A stretch of 64,000 bases of DNA. Source: Arachidicoccus sp. BS20. Its GTDB lineage: Bacteria; Bacteroidota; Bacteroidia; Chitinophagales; Chitinophagaceae. Positions 1 to 8,630 of the stretch are shown here, in pieces. The notes below the pieces were generated by a model. The model did not search any database and was not told the origin of the DNA. It saw only the letters and a program-made list of their open reading frames with translations. Every line of letters starts with the position of its first letter. Position 1 is the stretch's first letter. The translations under genes and the position numbers were made by a program. The stretch is from positions 1,116,001 to 1,180,000 of the forward strand of contig NZ_CP015971.1 of assembly GCF_001659705.1 (NCBI RefSeq), in the 5' to 3' direction.

Positions 1-134
1 AACAATTTGGGTAAAGAATGTTTGAGCATAATGTTGTTGTTTAATTAAAAAATATTTCAACAAAAATAGCTCTTCTTAAACTAATGAAATAGTTTATTAA
101 TGATTTACGGTTATTACCAGTGATTGGTGGCATA

Positions 135-1928
135 TCAGGAGCTTCTGATAATTTCCGAGCGATACTTGTCCAGAATGGACGACTTCGAAATGAAGCCAAG
201 CCACTTACCCTCCTTATCTATTATGGGAAGAATATTTTTTGCCGAAGTAAGTTTTTCAAACTTCAATATGGCAGATTCCATGTCGTCTTCAATCGTCAAA
301 GGCGTTTGCTTCATCATCAAATCGCCGGCAGAAATGGCGATATCCTCGGCTCTTTGCGCATTGTCGAACAATATGTTTTTTACATCATTAAGATAAATAA
401 CACCTTGTAAAACATTTTTATCGTCTATCACGGCATATACATCTTTATCCGTATTGTGCAGCGAAATCAAAATGTCGTTCAGCGTAGCATTCACATTAAA
501 TGCGGGAAAATCTTTTCTTATCAAAAATCTCAATTCCAGCCTGCTCAACAAAAATTTATCTTTATCGGTCGGGTCAAGCTCCGACTGTTGCGAAAGCTTT
601 TTCATCTCCAGCGACAAAGGTTCAAAAGATTTTACCACAAAAAAACTGATAGCCGCTACCAACATCAACGGAATAAACAAAGAGTAACCATTGGTTACTT
701 CCGCAGATAAAAAGATAGCCGTAAGCGGAGCAAAAAATAAACCGCTCAGCATCCCTGCCATGCCTACAACTATGAAATTAGTTACAGGAACATTTGCGTA
801 ACCTATTAACTGAAAAAACCGTCCTACAACAAATCCGAGCAATGCGCCTATTACCAGCGAGGGAGCAAAACTTCCGCCGTTTCCACCGCCAAGAATCGTA
901 AAACCGGTAGCAAAAATTTTGAAGAACATGATGCCGGCAATAAACAAAAGAATCCACCATTGATTATCGGTATGCGCAATCAATATGGAGTTTTTAGGAA
1001 TCTGACCGGTTTCCGCCAATGTCTTTACAAACGAATATCCTTCGCCAAATAATTGCGGAAACAAAAAGATGAGTACTGCCAATAATATGGAACCAACCAA
1101 CCAACGCTGTACCGGTGTTCGCTCTGCAAACTTGTGCTCCATCCAATGGAAGCTTCTTGCATAAAACAAGCACAGGCAGCCGGCAAGCAAGCCTAGACCC
1201 ACATATAAAAAAATGTTGTTGTAATCAAAATCTTTAATGGTATTGAACGTCAGCAGCACATTATCTCCAAGAATAATTTTTGCCAGCAATGCTCCTATTG
1301 CCGAAGACATCAGCAACGGAATGAATGAATTAATAGAGACGTCGATAATCAATACTTCCATCGCAAACACGATGCCCGCAATAGGTGCTCCAAATGCCGA
1401 AGAAATGCCCGAAGCAATACCACAAGCGAGCAATAAAGTTTTCTCCTTGTAAGGCAAAAAAGTAGCACGTCCGAGATTAGAGCCAATAGCTGCACCTGTC
1501 GCCACCATAGGCGATTCCAAACCGCACGACCCGCCAAGCCCAACCGTAACACCCGATGTAACGATATGCGAATAACACTGGCTGAACGGCAAATCGGACG
1601 ATTTTTTGGCAATTGCATATACAATCTTATCGTTGCCTTTAAGAAAATTTTTCCGATATACTTTTTCTATGAGCAAACTGCTCGCACCTATTCCTAAAAT
1701 GGGTATCAACGCCTGATACCAAACAATGTCGCCAAACCTTGAGCTTTCAAAGAAAAAATGCTCCAGCTTTACAACAAATAATTTCAAAACAATAGCGCTG
1801 AGGCTCGCCAACGCGCCAACGATTACACAGCAAAGAAGCAAAAATTGTCTTTCGGTCAGTCGGCGTTTTAAAAGTAAAACACCATAGCGAAGCTGCGTAA
1901 AAAACGTTTTTATTATTTTTCGGTACAT
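135..1928 (-). CDS. ClC-family chloride channel/transporter with C-terminal CBS pair
   Basis: Multi-pass inner-membrane anion transporter of the ClC family, 597 aa. The selectivity motifs are visible: GLESP at residues 136-140 (the GxEGP motif with the gating glutamate, E138) and GGGNGGSFAP at 347-356. Hydrophobic helices run from about residue 25 to 430, and about 465-590 looks like a tandem CBS domain. At the site of the internal 'proton glutamate' of the E. coli exchanger, the local sequence reads FAMEVL. That places valine where exchangers usually have the second glutamate, as in ClC channels, so channel-like behaviour is possible but not shown. The first canonical motif (GSGIP) is not recognisable. 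The gene stands alone, divergent from rpmI across a 516-base gap. No partner gene suggests a particular role. Confidence 0.9.
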   Translation of the reverse strand: MYRKIIKTFFTQLRYGVLLLKRRLTERQFLLLCCVIVGALASLSAIVLKLFVVKLEHFFFESSRFGDIVWYQALIPILGIGASSLLIEKVYRKNFLKGNDKIVYAIAKKSSDLPFSQCYSHIVTSGVTVGLGGSCGLESPMVATGAAIGSNLGRATFLPYKEKTLLLACGIASGISSAFGAPIAGIVFAMEVLIIDVSINSFIPLLMSSAIGALLAKIILGDNVLLTFNTIKDFDYNNIFLYVGLGLLAGCLCLFYARSFHWMEHKFAERTPVQRWLVGSILLAVLIFLFPQLFGEGYSFVKTLAETGQIPKNSILIAHTDNQWWILLFIAGIMFFKIFATGFTILGGGNGGSFAPSLVIGALLGFVVGRFFQLIGYANVPVTNFIVVGMAGMLSGLFFAPLTAIFLSAEVTNGYSLFIPLMLVAAISFFVVKSFEPLSLEMKKLSQQSELDPTDKDKFLLSRLELRFLIRKDFPAFNVNATLNDILISLHNTDKDVYAVIDDKNVLQGVIYLNDVKNILFDNAQRAEDIAISAGDLMMKQTPLTIEDDMESAILKFEKLTSAKNILPIIDKEGKWLGFISKSSILDKYRSEIIRSS

Positions 1929-2046
1929 TCTAAAACTAAATCTGGGGGTAAGAACTGAATGCTGCGAAGGTAATTGAAATAAGAAAATATAATTTGTAAA
2001 ATTTCTCTTGAATTTTTTATTGTTTTTTGGTCAAGAGGAACCTTTG

Positions 2047-2184
2047 ATGAAATTTTTCATACCCTTCGCATAATTTTGACATGAAATGCCCATAAGTATT
2101 TCACATACCCAAAGCGATGATTATTTCAAGGCATTCCATCTGACAATTAAAAAACAATAAAAATAAACAGATGAAAAATTTCAT
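2047..2184. repeat. Intergenic element, copy 1 (paired with 12270-12336)
   Basis: Positions 2081-2146 match the reverse complement of 12270-12336 at roughly 80% by eye. This includes an uninterrupted 16-base match (ATGAAATGCCCATAAG) and blocks ACATACCCAAA, TGATTATTT and ATTCCAT. The copy is bracketed by two small palindromes, ATGAAATTTTTCAT at 2047-2060 and ATGAAAAATTTCAT at 2171-2184. At 2171 an ATG opens a reading frame of only seven codons. The other copy lies directly upstream of a lipoprotein gene. This one may therefore be an orphan regulatory region with a decayed gene start, or a small dispersed element. Confidence 0.6.
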
Positions 2185-2309
2185 GCCGGTTTGATATATT
2201 GCTAAATAAAAAACACCTGCACAATGGTAACACAACACGAAAACCCGCTGCCATCCAAAATAACCGTATGTTGCGTTTAGCGCTAATAAAATTTGAAAAA
2301 GAAATTAAA

Positions 2310-2340
2310 TTTGTCAAATTATAACAAATTCATACCTTTG
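2310..2340 (+). promoter_or_regulatory. Promoter of rpmI-rplT (Bacteroidota -33/-7 type)
   Basis: TTTG at 2310-2313 is followed after exactly 19 bases by TACCTTTG at 2333-2340. This is an exact match to the Bacteroidota consensus TTTG-N19-TAnnTTTG. Transcription would start near 2345-2350, leaving a leader of about 95-100 bases before the rpmI ATG at 2445. Confidence 0.8.
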
Positions 2341-2343
2341 CCG

Positions 2344-2424
2344 TCCGAAAAATTTCGGAAAAACACATTACTCGTATGGCTCAACAAGTTTCCCGACCGT
2401 TCGGGAGCGCCGGCAGAGTGTAAT
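2344..2424 (+). promoter_or_regulatory. Structured 5' leader of rpmI-rplT, possible r-protein control site
   Basis: The leader holds a hairpin with arms TCCGAA/TTCGGA (2344-2359), then a perfect hairpin TCCCGA-CCGT-TCGGGA (about 2391-2406). Around the second hairpin, ATTAC (about 2369) can pair with GTAAT (about 2419), enclosing it in a junction. L20 is the known autoregulator of this operon in E. coli and Bacillus through leader structures. Use of this leader in the same way is inference. Confidence 0.4.
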
Positions 2425-2444
2425 CTTTTAGATTATTAATTAAA

Positions 2445-2642
2445 ATGCCAAAGGTAAAAACAAACTCAAGCGCAAAGAAGCGCTTCAAGGTAACAGCAAC
2501 AGGCGAAATTGCTCATCAAAAACCATTCAAACGCCACATCCTTACCAAAAAATCTACAAAACGCAAACGTGCATTGGGCATCAAAGGAACAGTTTCCCCA
2601 AACATGAAACCGTTTGTAAAACGTTTATTGGGTTTAAGATAA
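2445..2642 (+). CDS. rpmI: Large ribosomal subunit protein bL35
   Basis: Small, very basic protein of 65 aa, the normal size of bL35, beginning [20 protein letters not shown] and ending in the typical KRLLGLR tail. It is a structural component of the 50S subunit. It is followed after 67 bases by rplT, the conserved pairing. infC, which usually precedes rpmI, is not here: the gene directly upstream is the divergent ClC transporter, and rpmI has its own strong promoter. Confidence 0.97.
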   Translation: MPKVKTNSSAKKRFKVTATGEIAHQKPFKRHILTKKSTKRKRALGIKGTVSPNMKPFVKRLLGLR

Positions 2643-2709
2643 GCAGGATTTTTTCAGTTAAACAAATTTTAATCATCGCCGGAGTTGCTCCGCACAAAAT
2701 AATTAAATT

Positions 2710-3054
2710 ATGCCACGTTCAGTAAATGCAGTTGCTTCGAGAGCACGCAGAAAAAGAATATTAAAACAAGCCAAAGGCTTTTACGGCAAACGTAAAAACG
2801 TATATACCGTAGCCAAAAACGTTGTAGAAAAAGGTCAGACATACAGCTATGTTGGTCGCAAATTGAAAAAGCGCGAATACCGTCAATTATGGATTGCGCG
2901 TATCAACGCAGGCGTTCGCGAAGAAGGTTTGACATACAGCCAGTTCATCAACAAACTTTCTCAAAAAGGAATTGAATTAAACAGAAAAGTATTGGCAGAT
3001 ATGGCTTACAGTGAACCTGAAGCTTTCAAAGCTTTAGTAGCTTCTGTAAAATAA
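2710..3054 (+). CDS. rplT: Large ribosomal subunit protein bL20
   Basis: 114 aa, normal length for bL20. It starts [20 protein letters not shown] and continues with [18 protein letters not shown] and the conserved [18 protein letters not shown] segment. It binds 23S rRNA early in 50S assembly and in other bacteria represses its own operon. It is co-transcribed with rpmI. A terminator-like hairpin with a T run follows at 3161-3196, between this gene and the convergent DPP-IV gene. Confidence 0.97.
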   Translation: MPRSVNAVASRARRKRILKQAKGFYGKRKNVYTVAKNVVEKGQTYSYVGRKLKKREYRQLWIARINAGVREEGLTYSQFINKLSQKGIELNRKVLADMAYSEPEAFKALVASVK

Positions 3055-3073
3055 GTTTATAAAAAAGAGTAAT

Positions 3074-3196
3074 AAAAAAGGGGCTGTCTAAAAAGGTTGA
3101 CGAAGTTTCTGAGAATTGCATAAACGACACTATGATTCCGTCAGGTGTCCGAATAAATAAGAGGCTGTCTTGACTTTTTAGACAGCCTCTTTTTTT
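3074..3196. repeat. Inverted-repeat element of about 123 bp, possibly MITE-like
   Basis: The left arm reads GGGGCTGTCTAAAAAG (3080-3095). The right arm is its near-perfect reverse complement (about 3174-3189, one mismatch in 16), and poly-A/poly-T outer flanks extend the symmetry. A third copy of the core, GAGGCTGTCT, lies at 3161-3170. There is no transposase between the arms. GAGGCTGTCT-type ends resemble insertion-sequence termini (from memory, not checked), so this may be a relic of one. Confidence 0.5.
3161..3196 (+). terminator. Terminator after rplT
   Basis: GAGGCTGTCT (3161-3170) pairs perfectly with AGACAGCCTC (3180-3189) across a 9-base loop, followed by a T run to 3196. It lies between two convergent genes. 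The alternative left arm at 3080 could compete for the same right arm. Confidence 0.75.
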
Positions 3197-3205
3197 GCGC
3201 ATTTA

Positions 3206-5380
3206 CTACCTGCCGCCCGGCGGGCAATGTTCCTTCAAATAAGTCGTATAAAGATTTGACAGAAATCTTGATGTTCCCTCTCCTTCCGAAATAGCGTGCG
3301 TGCGGTTCGGAAATTCCATAAAGCTGAAAATCTTATTATACTGAATCAGCTTGTTCACTACCATTTCAGAATTTTGATAATGGACATTATCATCGCCGGA
3401 ACCGTGAATCAATAAAAGATTACCTGTCAAACCTTGTGCATAGCTCAACGGCGATGCTTTTTCATACGTGTTATCACTATCGCTCAACAAGCCCATATAC
3501 CGTTCTTCATATACATTATCATACGTCGGTTGATAGGCAACCGGCGCCACAGCAATACCCGTTTTATAAACATCGCCATGCTGAAACATCAGATTCAAAG
3601 TAGTAGAACCGCCGCCGCTCCAGCCCCAAACCGCCACACGGCTTGTATCTACATATTTCCATTTCATTACTTGCTTTGCAGCTTCGTATTGGTCGTGAAT
3701 ATTAATGATGCCAACACCTTTGTAAATAGAATGCCGCCATGCTGTTCCTTTAGGTGCGGGCGTCCCACGGCTGTCAATACTGATGTAAATATAACCGTCT
3801 GCCGACATATCGCCGTTGTATAAAAAGTTGCGCCCATTGCCCCAGGAATCAATTACCGTTTGCGCCGCAGGTTCGGTATAAACATAAAATACCACAGGAT
3901 ATTTTTTCGTAGAATCAAAATTGGTCGGCAACAAAACAGATGCATCCATGGTAACATTGTCATCCGTCGTTATTTGAATGAATTTTACCTGCGGAGCACC
4001 TGCCGGAAGCGCGTGTACTTGCGGCTTTTCCCCTATAATCGTATTCGTTTCAAGCGCAACCCAATCGGTGTAAGGAAATGTATTAGCGTTGGAAAATGTA
4101 TGTTCCGCATACTTACCGTTCGGCGAAATTGCATAATCGTTAGTGCCTTTTTCGGTCGTATCGGAGAGTAATTCCAAACCGCCTTTTCCATTCAGTTTCG
4201 TTCTGTATAAATATTGCTGCGTCGCATTGTTTGGCGAAGCTAAAAAGTAAACATAACCTTCTGTTTCGTTTACTGCAAGCAAATCAAGAATATCATAATT
4301 ACCTTTTGTTACCGGCGATTCATTACCTTTTTTATCCACACGGTAAATGTGCCGCCAGCCATCTTTTTCCGTCACCCAAAGAAATGCTTTTCCATTTTCA
4401 ATCCAGTCCCAGCCAATCGGATTATCGCCATGCCAGCGCGATTTTATATCCACCCATGTATCGCTGTGTTCTCTGTAAAATGCTTTAGCCATACCGGTTT
4501 CAGCGTTTGCAAAATACAAAATAGAAGTTTGCTGTTTTCTGTCCAATTGCTGTGCAACAATGTTATTATCATCCGCCCATTCCATTCTCGGCAAATAATG
4601 TTCACGGTTGTCGCCCGGAATATTTGCCCAAACTATTTTCTTAGTCAAAACATTTACAACGCCTATTTTTACAGCAGAAGGCTCTTGTCCTACCACCGGA
4701 TATTCAACAGGTTTTGTGAATGAATAAATAGAATCGGTATTATCAATCATTAGAAAATTGCGGATACTGCGCGCGTCCACATGCCAGAAAGCAATCTTCT
4801 TACTGTCCGGAGACCAGCGAAATCCATCGCGTGCACCAAATTCTTCTTCATACACCCAATCAAAAGTCCCGTTGATAATCCTGTCTGTGCCATCGGTTGT
4901 CAAGGCTGTGATTTTGTGCGACGCCAAATCTTCCACGTACACATTATGTTTTGCGCTGTATGCAACTTTTGTTCCGTCGGGCGACAATTTCGCAAACATT
5001 AAAGATGCAACAGGCAAGCTTTTCCCAAGCTGAAATAAACTCTTAGTTCCCAAGTCGTACAACCAATAATCGCCACGTGTATGATAACGCCAGACTTTCT
5101 TAGTGTTGGTATAAATCAATATTTTGTTTCCATCCTGAGAAATACTGAAATCCGCTACACGTAAAGGTTTTAACGAATCTTTCGGCGTTAAATCCTGTGT
5201 AGAAAGAGTGGTTTGCTTTGCTTGAGAAGGAAGCGCAACTTCTACGATTTGATTAGCATCAATCGTGTAATAACTGTTACCGTCTTTCGACCATTTGTAT
5301 TTTGTAACATAGGGCTGCGCAATGGTTGCGCACGCGATAAATAAAAAACAAAAGCTGAAATAAAATTTGGTTTTGTTCAT
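3206..5380 (-). CDS. Dipeptidyl peptidase IV family serine peptidase (S9B)
   Basis: 724 aa. The N-terminal signal peptide (MNKTKFYFSFCFLFIACATIAQ) indicates export to the periplasm or outer surface. Residues about 40-480 form the DPP-IV-type beta-propeller. The C-terminal alpha/beta hydrolase carries the triad: Ser588 in GWSGGG (usually GWSYGG), Asp673/674 in GSGDDNVH, and His695 in NRTH. An EE pair in WVYEEEFGARDGF is the family's substrate N-terminus anchor. It would release X-Pro dipeptides from peptides. It is monocistronic. Its 5' flank up to 5543 shows nothing notable. A second, distinct S9 peptidase lies at 27634-30096. Confidence 0.93.
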   Translation of the reverse strand: MNKTKFYFSFCFLFIACATIAQPYVTKYKWSKDGNSYYTIDANQIVEVALPSQAKQTTLSTQDLTPKDSLKPLRVADFSISQDGNKILIYTNTKKVWRYHTRGDYWLYDLGTKSLFQLGKSLPVASLMFAKLSPDGTKVAYSAKHNVYVEDLASHKITALTTDGTDRIINGTFDWVYEEEFGARDGFRWSPDSKKIAFWHVDARSIRNFLMIDNTDSIYSFTKPVEYPVVGQEPSAVKIGVVNVLTKKIVWANIPGDNREHYLPRMEWADDNNIVAQQLDRKQQTSILYFANAETGMAKAFYREHSDTWVDIKSRWHGDNPIGWDWIENGKAFLWVTEKDGWRHIYRVDKKGNESPVTKGNYDILDLLAVNETEGYVYFLASPNNATQQYLYRTKLNGKGGLELLSDTTEKGTNDYAISPNGKYAEHTFSNANTFPYTDWVALETNTIIGEKPQVHALPAGAPQVKFIQITTDDNVTMDASVLLPTNFDSTKKYPVVFYVYTEPAAQTVIDSWGNGRNFLYNGDMSADGYIYISIDSRGTPAPKGTAWRHSIYKGVGIINIHDQYEAAKQVMKWKYVDTSRVAVWGWSGGGSTTLNLMFQHGDVYKTGIAVAPVAYQPTYDNVYEERYMGLLSDSDNTYEKASPLSYAQGLTGNLLLIHGSGDDNVHYQNSEMVVNKLIQYNKIFSFMEFPNRTHAISEGEGTSRFLSNLYTTYLKEHCPPGGR

Positions 5381-5543
5381 TTTGAAAAGTTTGAAGCCAA
5401 ATGTAAAGAGAAAAATAATGTGTTGATAAAGGAGTTAATATTTTGTCATTCATGGCTAATATTCGCAGTCTGATATTTCACAATAACGCAGAAAAATGTC
5501 CATTGTTCTTCCATTCAATCGGTATATCTGTTGGCGAAAATTC

Positions 5544-8402
5544 TCAAAACAAATTCACGGGCAGAATAACTTCCCAACGGTTGCGGGAACTTAAAATTTG
5601 ATTGTTCAACAAACGGCTGTATCGAATAATAAAACCCGTAGATTGTTGATTCCACACATTTAAGTCGAAAGAAACTTCTGCGCCGAAGGAGGCGAAATTT
5701 GTTGTTTTTTCTTGCGGAATTTTTCCGAAAGTATTGTCATAAAAAACATTCGCGCGTATTCTTTTCAAATAAATTAAATTGCCGAAACCAGCATCAGGAC
5801 TGATGACTGGTAAAGTATAGTTCAAACCGAATTTCCACATTTCCGGAAAATTATACAAATCGTAGCCACGAGAAAAAGGGAAATTATAACTGAAAGCATA
5901 ACGGCTTAACGTGTCTTGTTTTTGCCAAGCCAAATCAACGTGAAAACTGTGCGTAGGTAAGATTGCAGGAAAATAAAATGACCCTTTGATTAAAATCTGC
6001 CACGCCGAATTGTTGTCAATTGTATTTCTAAGAAGTGTAGAAATGCTTTGTGCAAAACGCAGATACATTTGTTGTAACGCTTGCTGCGACTGGTTTACAA
6101 AAGAAATTTGATTACTTAAATAATTTGCGCTTCTGTTTTTTAAATCCAAATTATTCTCATTCCAGTGAATAAACCGTTGATTGAATGAAGTTGTATAAGT
6201 AAAGAATTTATAAAAATTTCCTGAAGAAAAATTCAGCGGCAACTGCAAACCGAATTGCCATCCCGCATCGCTGAAATGCACATTCTGCTTACCTTTTGTG
6301 CTATACGCCGTTCTGTCGAAAATATAATTTCCATTGATAAAAGGTTCAATAAAAGAACCGCCGTAAACAGAACCTACGCCAACTTCGTGATAATTTTCAA
6401 TGCGGTTATATGTGTAAGAAACATTCGTCTGCAAAGTATTCAGCACGTTTTCGCCATACAATGTGAAATTGTAATTCGGGTCTTCAAAATCGGGTTGCAA
6501 ACTGTGAAAGTTGATTGGATGATGCAGCTTTGGATAATTTGTAATTGTATAATTTGTGGAATCAATATTTGCTAAAACATAGGAATAATCATGCTTTGGC
6601 GCATCGTGATATAAACGAACCAAAGTGTCTGCTTCTAAATTTTCAACAGGCTGAAAGAACGATTTTATTTTTGCCAAACGATAACCGTCCGCCGAAAAAA
6701 CGCTTCCAACCAATGTATCGTTTTTGATGAATGATTGATAAATACCTAATTGAGTTTTTGCCAATCGATAAACTTTATTCTCGGCTGAAACATAAGCCCA
6801 GCTCGCATCATAGCCGTTTGATGAACAAGTGAAAAACAACGTGTCATTTTGCACAACCGGGAAACCGATTAATCGGTTTCCGAAAGGACGAATATTTTTT
6901 TCATCGCCGCTTGCAACATCAAATTGTTGAATCGCCATCTCTCCCACTTTATTTCTTTCAACAACAAAAACAGATTTATCATCGTCGGAAAATTTCGGAT
7001 AAGAATACACATGGTTTTGCTGCGCAGAAATATGTTTGATAATATTTCCTTTCAAGTCCAATAAATCAATCGAAGATTGTTGATTGGTTGTAAATGAAAC
7101 CGCTGCAATCAGTTTTCCGTTGTGCGAAATATCGGGCGTGAAATATCGTTGATTGTGTGTGATGGTTGTCTTTTGTTTTGTATCAATGTCGAACAATTCA
7201 ATATCGCTCGATTCTTTGTAACCCCATCGTACATTGGGTTTCAGCTTGCTGTAAATAATTTTTCCGTTGTTGTAACTAAAATAGTCGTCATTGGAAATCG
7301 GTCTTACGGCAATCGCTTTTTCAACACCATTTTTTAATTTTACAAACATAGAAACGTGCTTGTAATCCGATTTTAACGCAATGATATTTCCATTCCCGGT
7401 TGGATAAGGATATTGATAACTGACAACATTTTTCTTTTCCGTTTTGGTCAAATATTGCAACGAATCTTTCGGCTCTTTTGCCCATTGCTGTTGATAATAA
7501 TTGAACGCACTATCCTTAAAATCGTTGAACGAAAGCCCCGAATATTTTTTAATCCCTTTCTGCAAAGGATAAAACAAACCTTTGAACGCAGCTGCGTCGT
7601 GCGTTACATTTTTCCAAAAATCTGTTCCATATTTTTGATAACCGTAATCCACCAAAATATAGCCGAGATTGTACCAGTTAGGCACATAATCAACGTACGA
7701 ACCATTCCGTATTTTCTGATAATTGTAATGTTTGTCGCCCAAATACAAAGCCTTGAAAGCATTCATAAAATAAGGCACGCGACCTCTACCCTGCTTACTT
7801 AGTAATGTTTCGTTATAAACAGCATCGCCTTCAAAAAACCAGTCGGGAACGGCAAGCGCATTCGCAAATGCTTGTCCGTTTTCGCCGAAAACAATTTTAA
7901 ATGCGTGCGACAAACCCACATCAAAATTGTTGTATTGCTCCACATGACGATATTCGTGAATGGCTAAATTATCCGCCCAATTTTGCGCGCCAAGCTGCGT
8001 TACATCCATCGGCGGCATTAAATAAAACTCACTGCGAAACGGCGCAAGACCTACATAACCGTTGCTGTATGTGATTTGATTTTGTAAAACAATATTCACT
8101 TTTCGTTGCTTCGCTCCCATCGTTTTGGCAATGTTTCTTTGTTGAAACTGAACAAGCGAAGCCACATTCAAAGCCGTTGAATCCAAGCCTTTCGGAAAAA
8201 TTATTCTGAAAGAATCGGTGTTGATTTGTTTCCATTTCAATGAAGACGGATTGCCGCCAAACACTTGTGCAGTCAGCGTTTGAGAACACAATAAAAATAT
8301 TATTCCCGCAGATAAACGCAGATTGAATACACGCAGATAGCGCAGAAAAAGTCTGCGAAAATCTGCGTAAAATATCTGCGAAAATCTGCGGGTAAAATTC
8401 AT
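5544..8402 (-). CDS. Predicted outer-membrane metallopeptidase-like protein with propeller and beta-barrel
   Basis: 952 aa. Near the N-terminus is an HExxH zinc motif, HEYRH (149-153), followed 38 residues later by WFFEGDA with a candidate third ligand, E191. This pattern is seen in peptidase-MA/gluzincin families. Residues about 320-600 are repeats typical of TolB-like beta-propellers. From about 650 to the end the sequence alternates like a transmembrane barrel and ends in phenylalanine, as many outer-membrane barrels do. The signal peptide hydrophobic core is AGIIFLLCSQTLTAQ (about 32-46). The residues before it are encoded by a CGCAGAT repeat (8302-8398), so the annotated ATG may not be the ancestral start. 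Substrate unknown. It is transcribed away from eno. Confidence 0.7.
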   Translation of the reverse strand: MNFTRRFSQIFYADFRRLFLRYLRVFNLRLSAGIIFLLCSQTLTAQVFGGNPSSLKWKQINTDSFRIIFPKGLDSTALNVASLVQFQQRNIAKTMGAKQRKVNIVLQNQITYSNGYVGLAPFRSEFYLMPPMDVTQLGAQNWADNLAIHEYRHVEQYNNFDVGLSHAFKIVFGENGQAFANALAVPDWFFEGDAVYNETLLSKQGRGRVPYFMNAFKALYLGDKHYNYQKIRNGSYVDYVPNWYNLGYILVDYGYQKYGTDFWKNVTHDAAAFKGLFYPLQKGIKKYSGLSFNDFKDSAFNYYQQQWAKEPKDSLQYLTKTEKKNVVSYQYPYPTGNGNIIALKSDYKHVSMFVKLKNGVEKAIAVRPISNDDYFSYNNGKIIYSKLKPNVRWGYKESSDIELFDIDTKQKTTITHNQRYFTPDISHNGKLIAAVSFTTNQQSSIDLLDLKGNIIKHISAQQNHVYSYPKFSDDDKSVFVVERNKVGEMAIQQFDVASGDEKNIRPFGNRLIGFPVVQNDTLFFTCSSNGYDASWAYVSAENKVYRLAKTQLGIYQSFIKNDTLVGSVFSADGYRLAKIKSFFQPVENLEADTLVRLYHDAPKHDYSYVLANIDSTNYTITNYPKLHHPINFHSLQPDFEDPNYNFTLYGENVLNTLQTNVSYTYNRIENYHEVGVGSVYGGSFIEPFINGNYIFDRTAYSTKGKQNVHFSDAGWQFGLQLPLNFSSGNFYKFFTYTTSFNQRFIHWNENNLDLKNRSANYLSNQISFVNQSQQALQQMYLRFAQSISTLLRNTIDNNSAWQILIKGSFYFPAILPTHSFHVDLAWQKQDTLSRYAFSYNFPFSRGYDLYNFPEMWKFGLNYTLPVISPDAGFGNLIYLKRIRANVFYDNTFGKIPQEKTTNFASFGAEVSFDLNVWNQQSTGFIIRYSRLLNNQILSSRNRWEVILPVNLF
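8302..8398. repeat. CGCAGAT/ATCTGCG dyad repeat overlapping a gene start
   Basis: Repeated CGCAGAT units (at about 8305, 8315 and 8330) are mirrored by ATCTGCG units up to about 8390. The whole is an imperfect inverted repeat that begins CCCGCAGAT and ends ATCTGCGGG. It encodes most of residues 3-34 of the adjacent protein. Confidence 0.7.
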
Positions 8403-8444
8403 CGCTTAAAGATAATCATCTAATTCTTAAATTTCTTTGTGAAA

Positions 8445-8494
8445 CTTTGTGCCTTCGAGTCTTTGTGATTTAATTGAACCACGAAGGCACAAAG
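8445..8494. repeat. Palindromic repeat, CTTTGTGCCTTCG arms
   Basis: CTTTGTGCCTTCG (8445-8457) is exactly mirrored by CGAAGGCACAAAG (8482-8494). Further CTTTGTG/CACAAAG units sit on both sides (8434-8515). A related sequence occurs at 37270-37340. It lies in the 5' flank of the 5544-8402 gene. Confidence 0.7.
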
Positions 8495-8523
8495 GCACAA
8501 AGAATACACAAAGCCACAAAAAA

Positions 8524-8546
8524 ACCGACTCAAAATTTGAATCGGT
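8524..8546 (-). terminator. Distal terminator-like hairpin downstream of eno
   Basis: ACCGA (8524-8528) pairs with TCGGT (8542-8546). An inner pairing of TCAAA with TTTGA extends the stem past one mismatch. On the minus strand it is followed by a run of seven T. It is the last of five hairpins downstream of eno. Confidence 0.6.
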
Positions 8547-8555
8547 CTTTCCGCT

Positions 8556-8623
8556 GTGTGAAGCGTCGTCGCTTCACACTTTTATTTTATTGCCTCATGG
8601 CAATTGTCGGCAAGAGCCGACAA
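8556..8623. repeat. Three adjacent perfect tetraloop hairpins
   Basis: Stem 1: GTGTGAAGCG (8556-8565) with CGCTTCACAC (8570-8579). Stem 2: ATTGCC (8589-8594) with GGCAAT (8599-8604). Stem 3: TTGTCGGC (8604-8611) with GCCGACAA (8616-8623). Each loop is exactly four bases. TTTTATTTT (8580-8588) and AAAATAAAA (8622-8630) can also pair and enclose stems 2 and 3. Function unknown. The structure is read from the minus strand after the eno terminator. Confidence 0.7.
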
Positions 8624-8630
8624 AATAAAA

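Noticed and set aside
1-134. Left edge, searched for a gene end or tRNA
   Set aside because: AT-rich with no convincing structure or coding signal.
3074-3196. Complete insertion sequence
   Set aside because: Only 123 bases between arms and no transposase frame. At most a relic or MITE.
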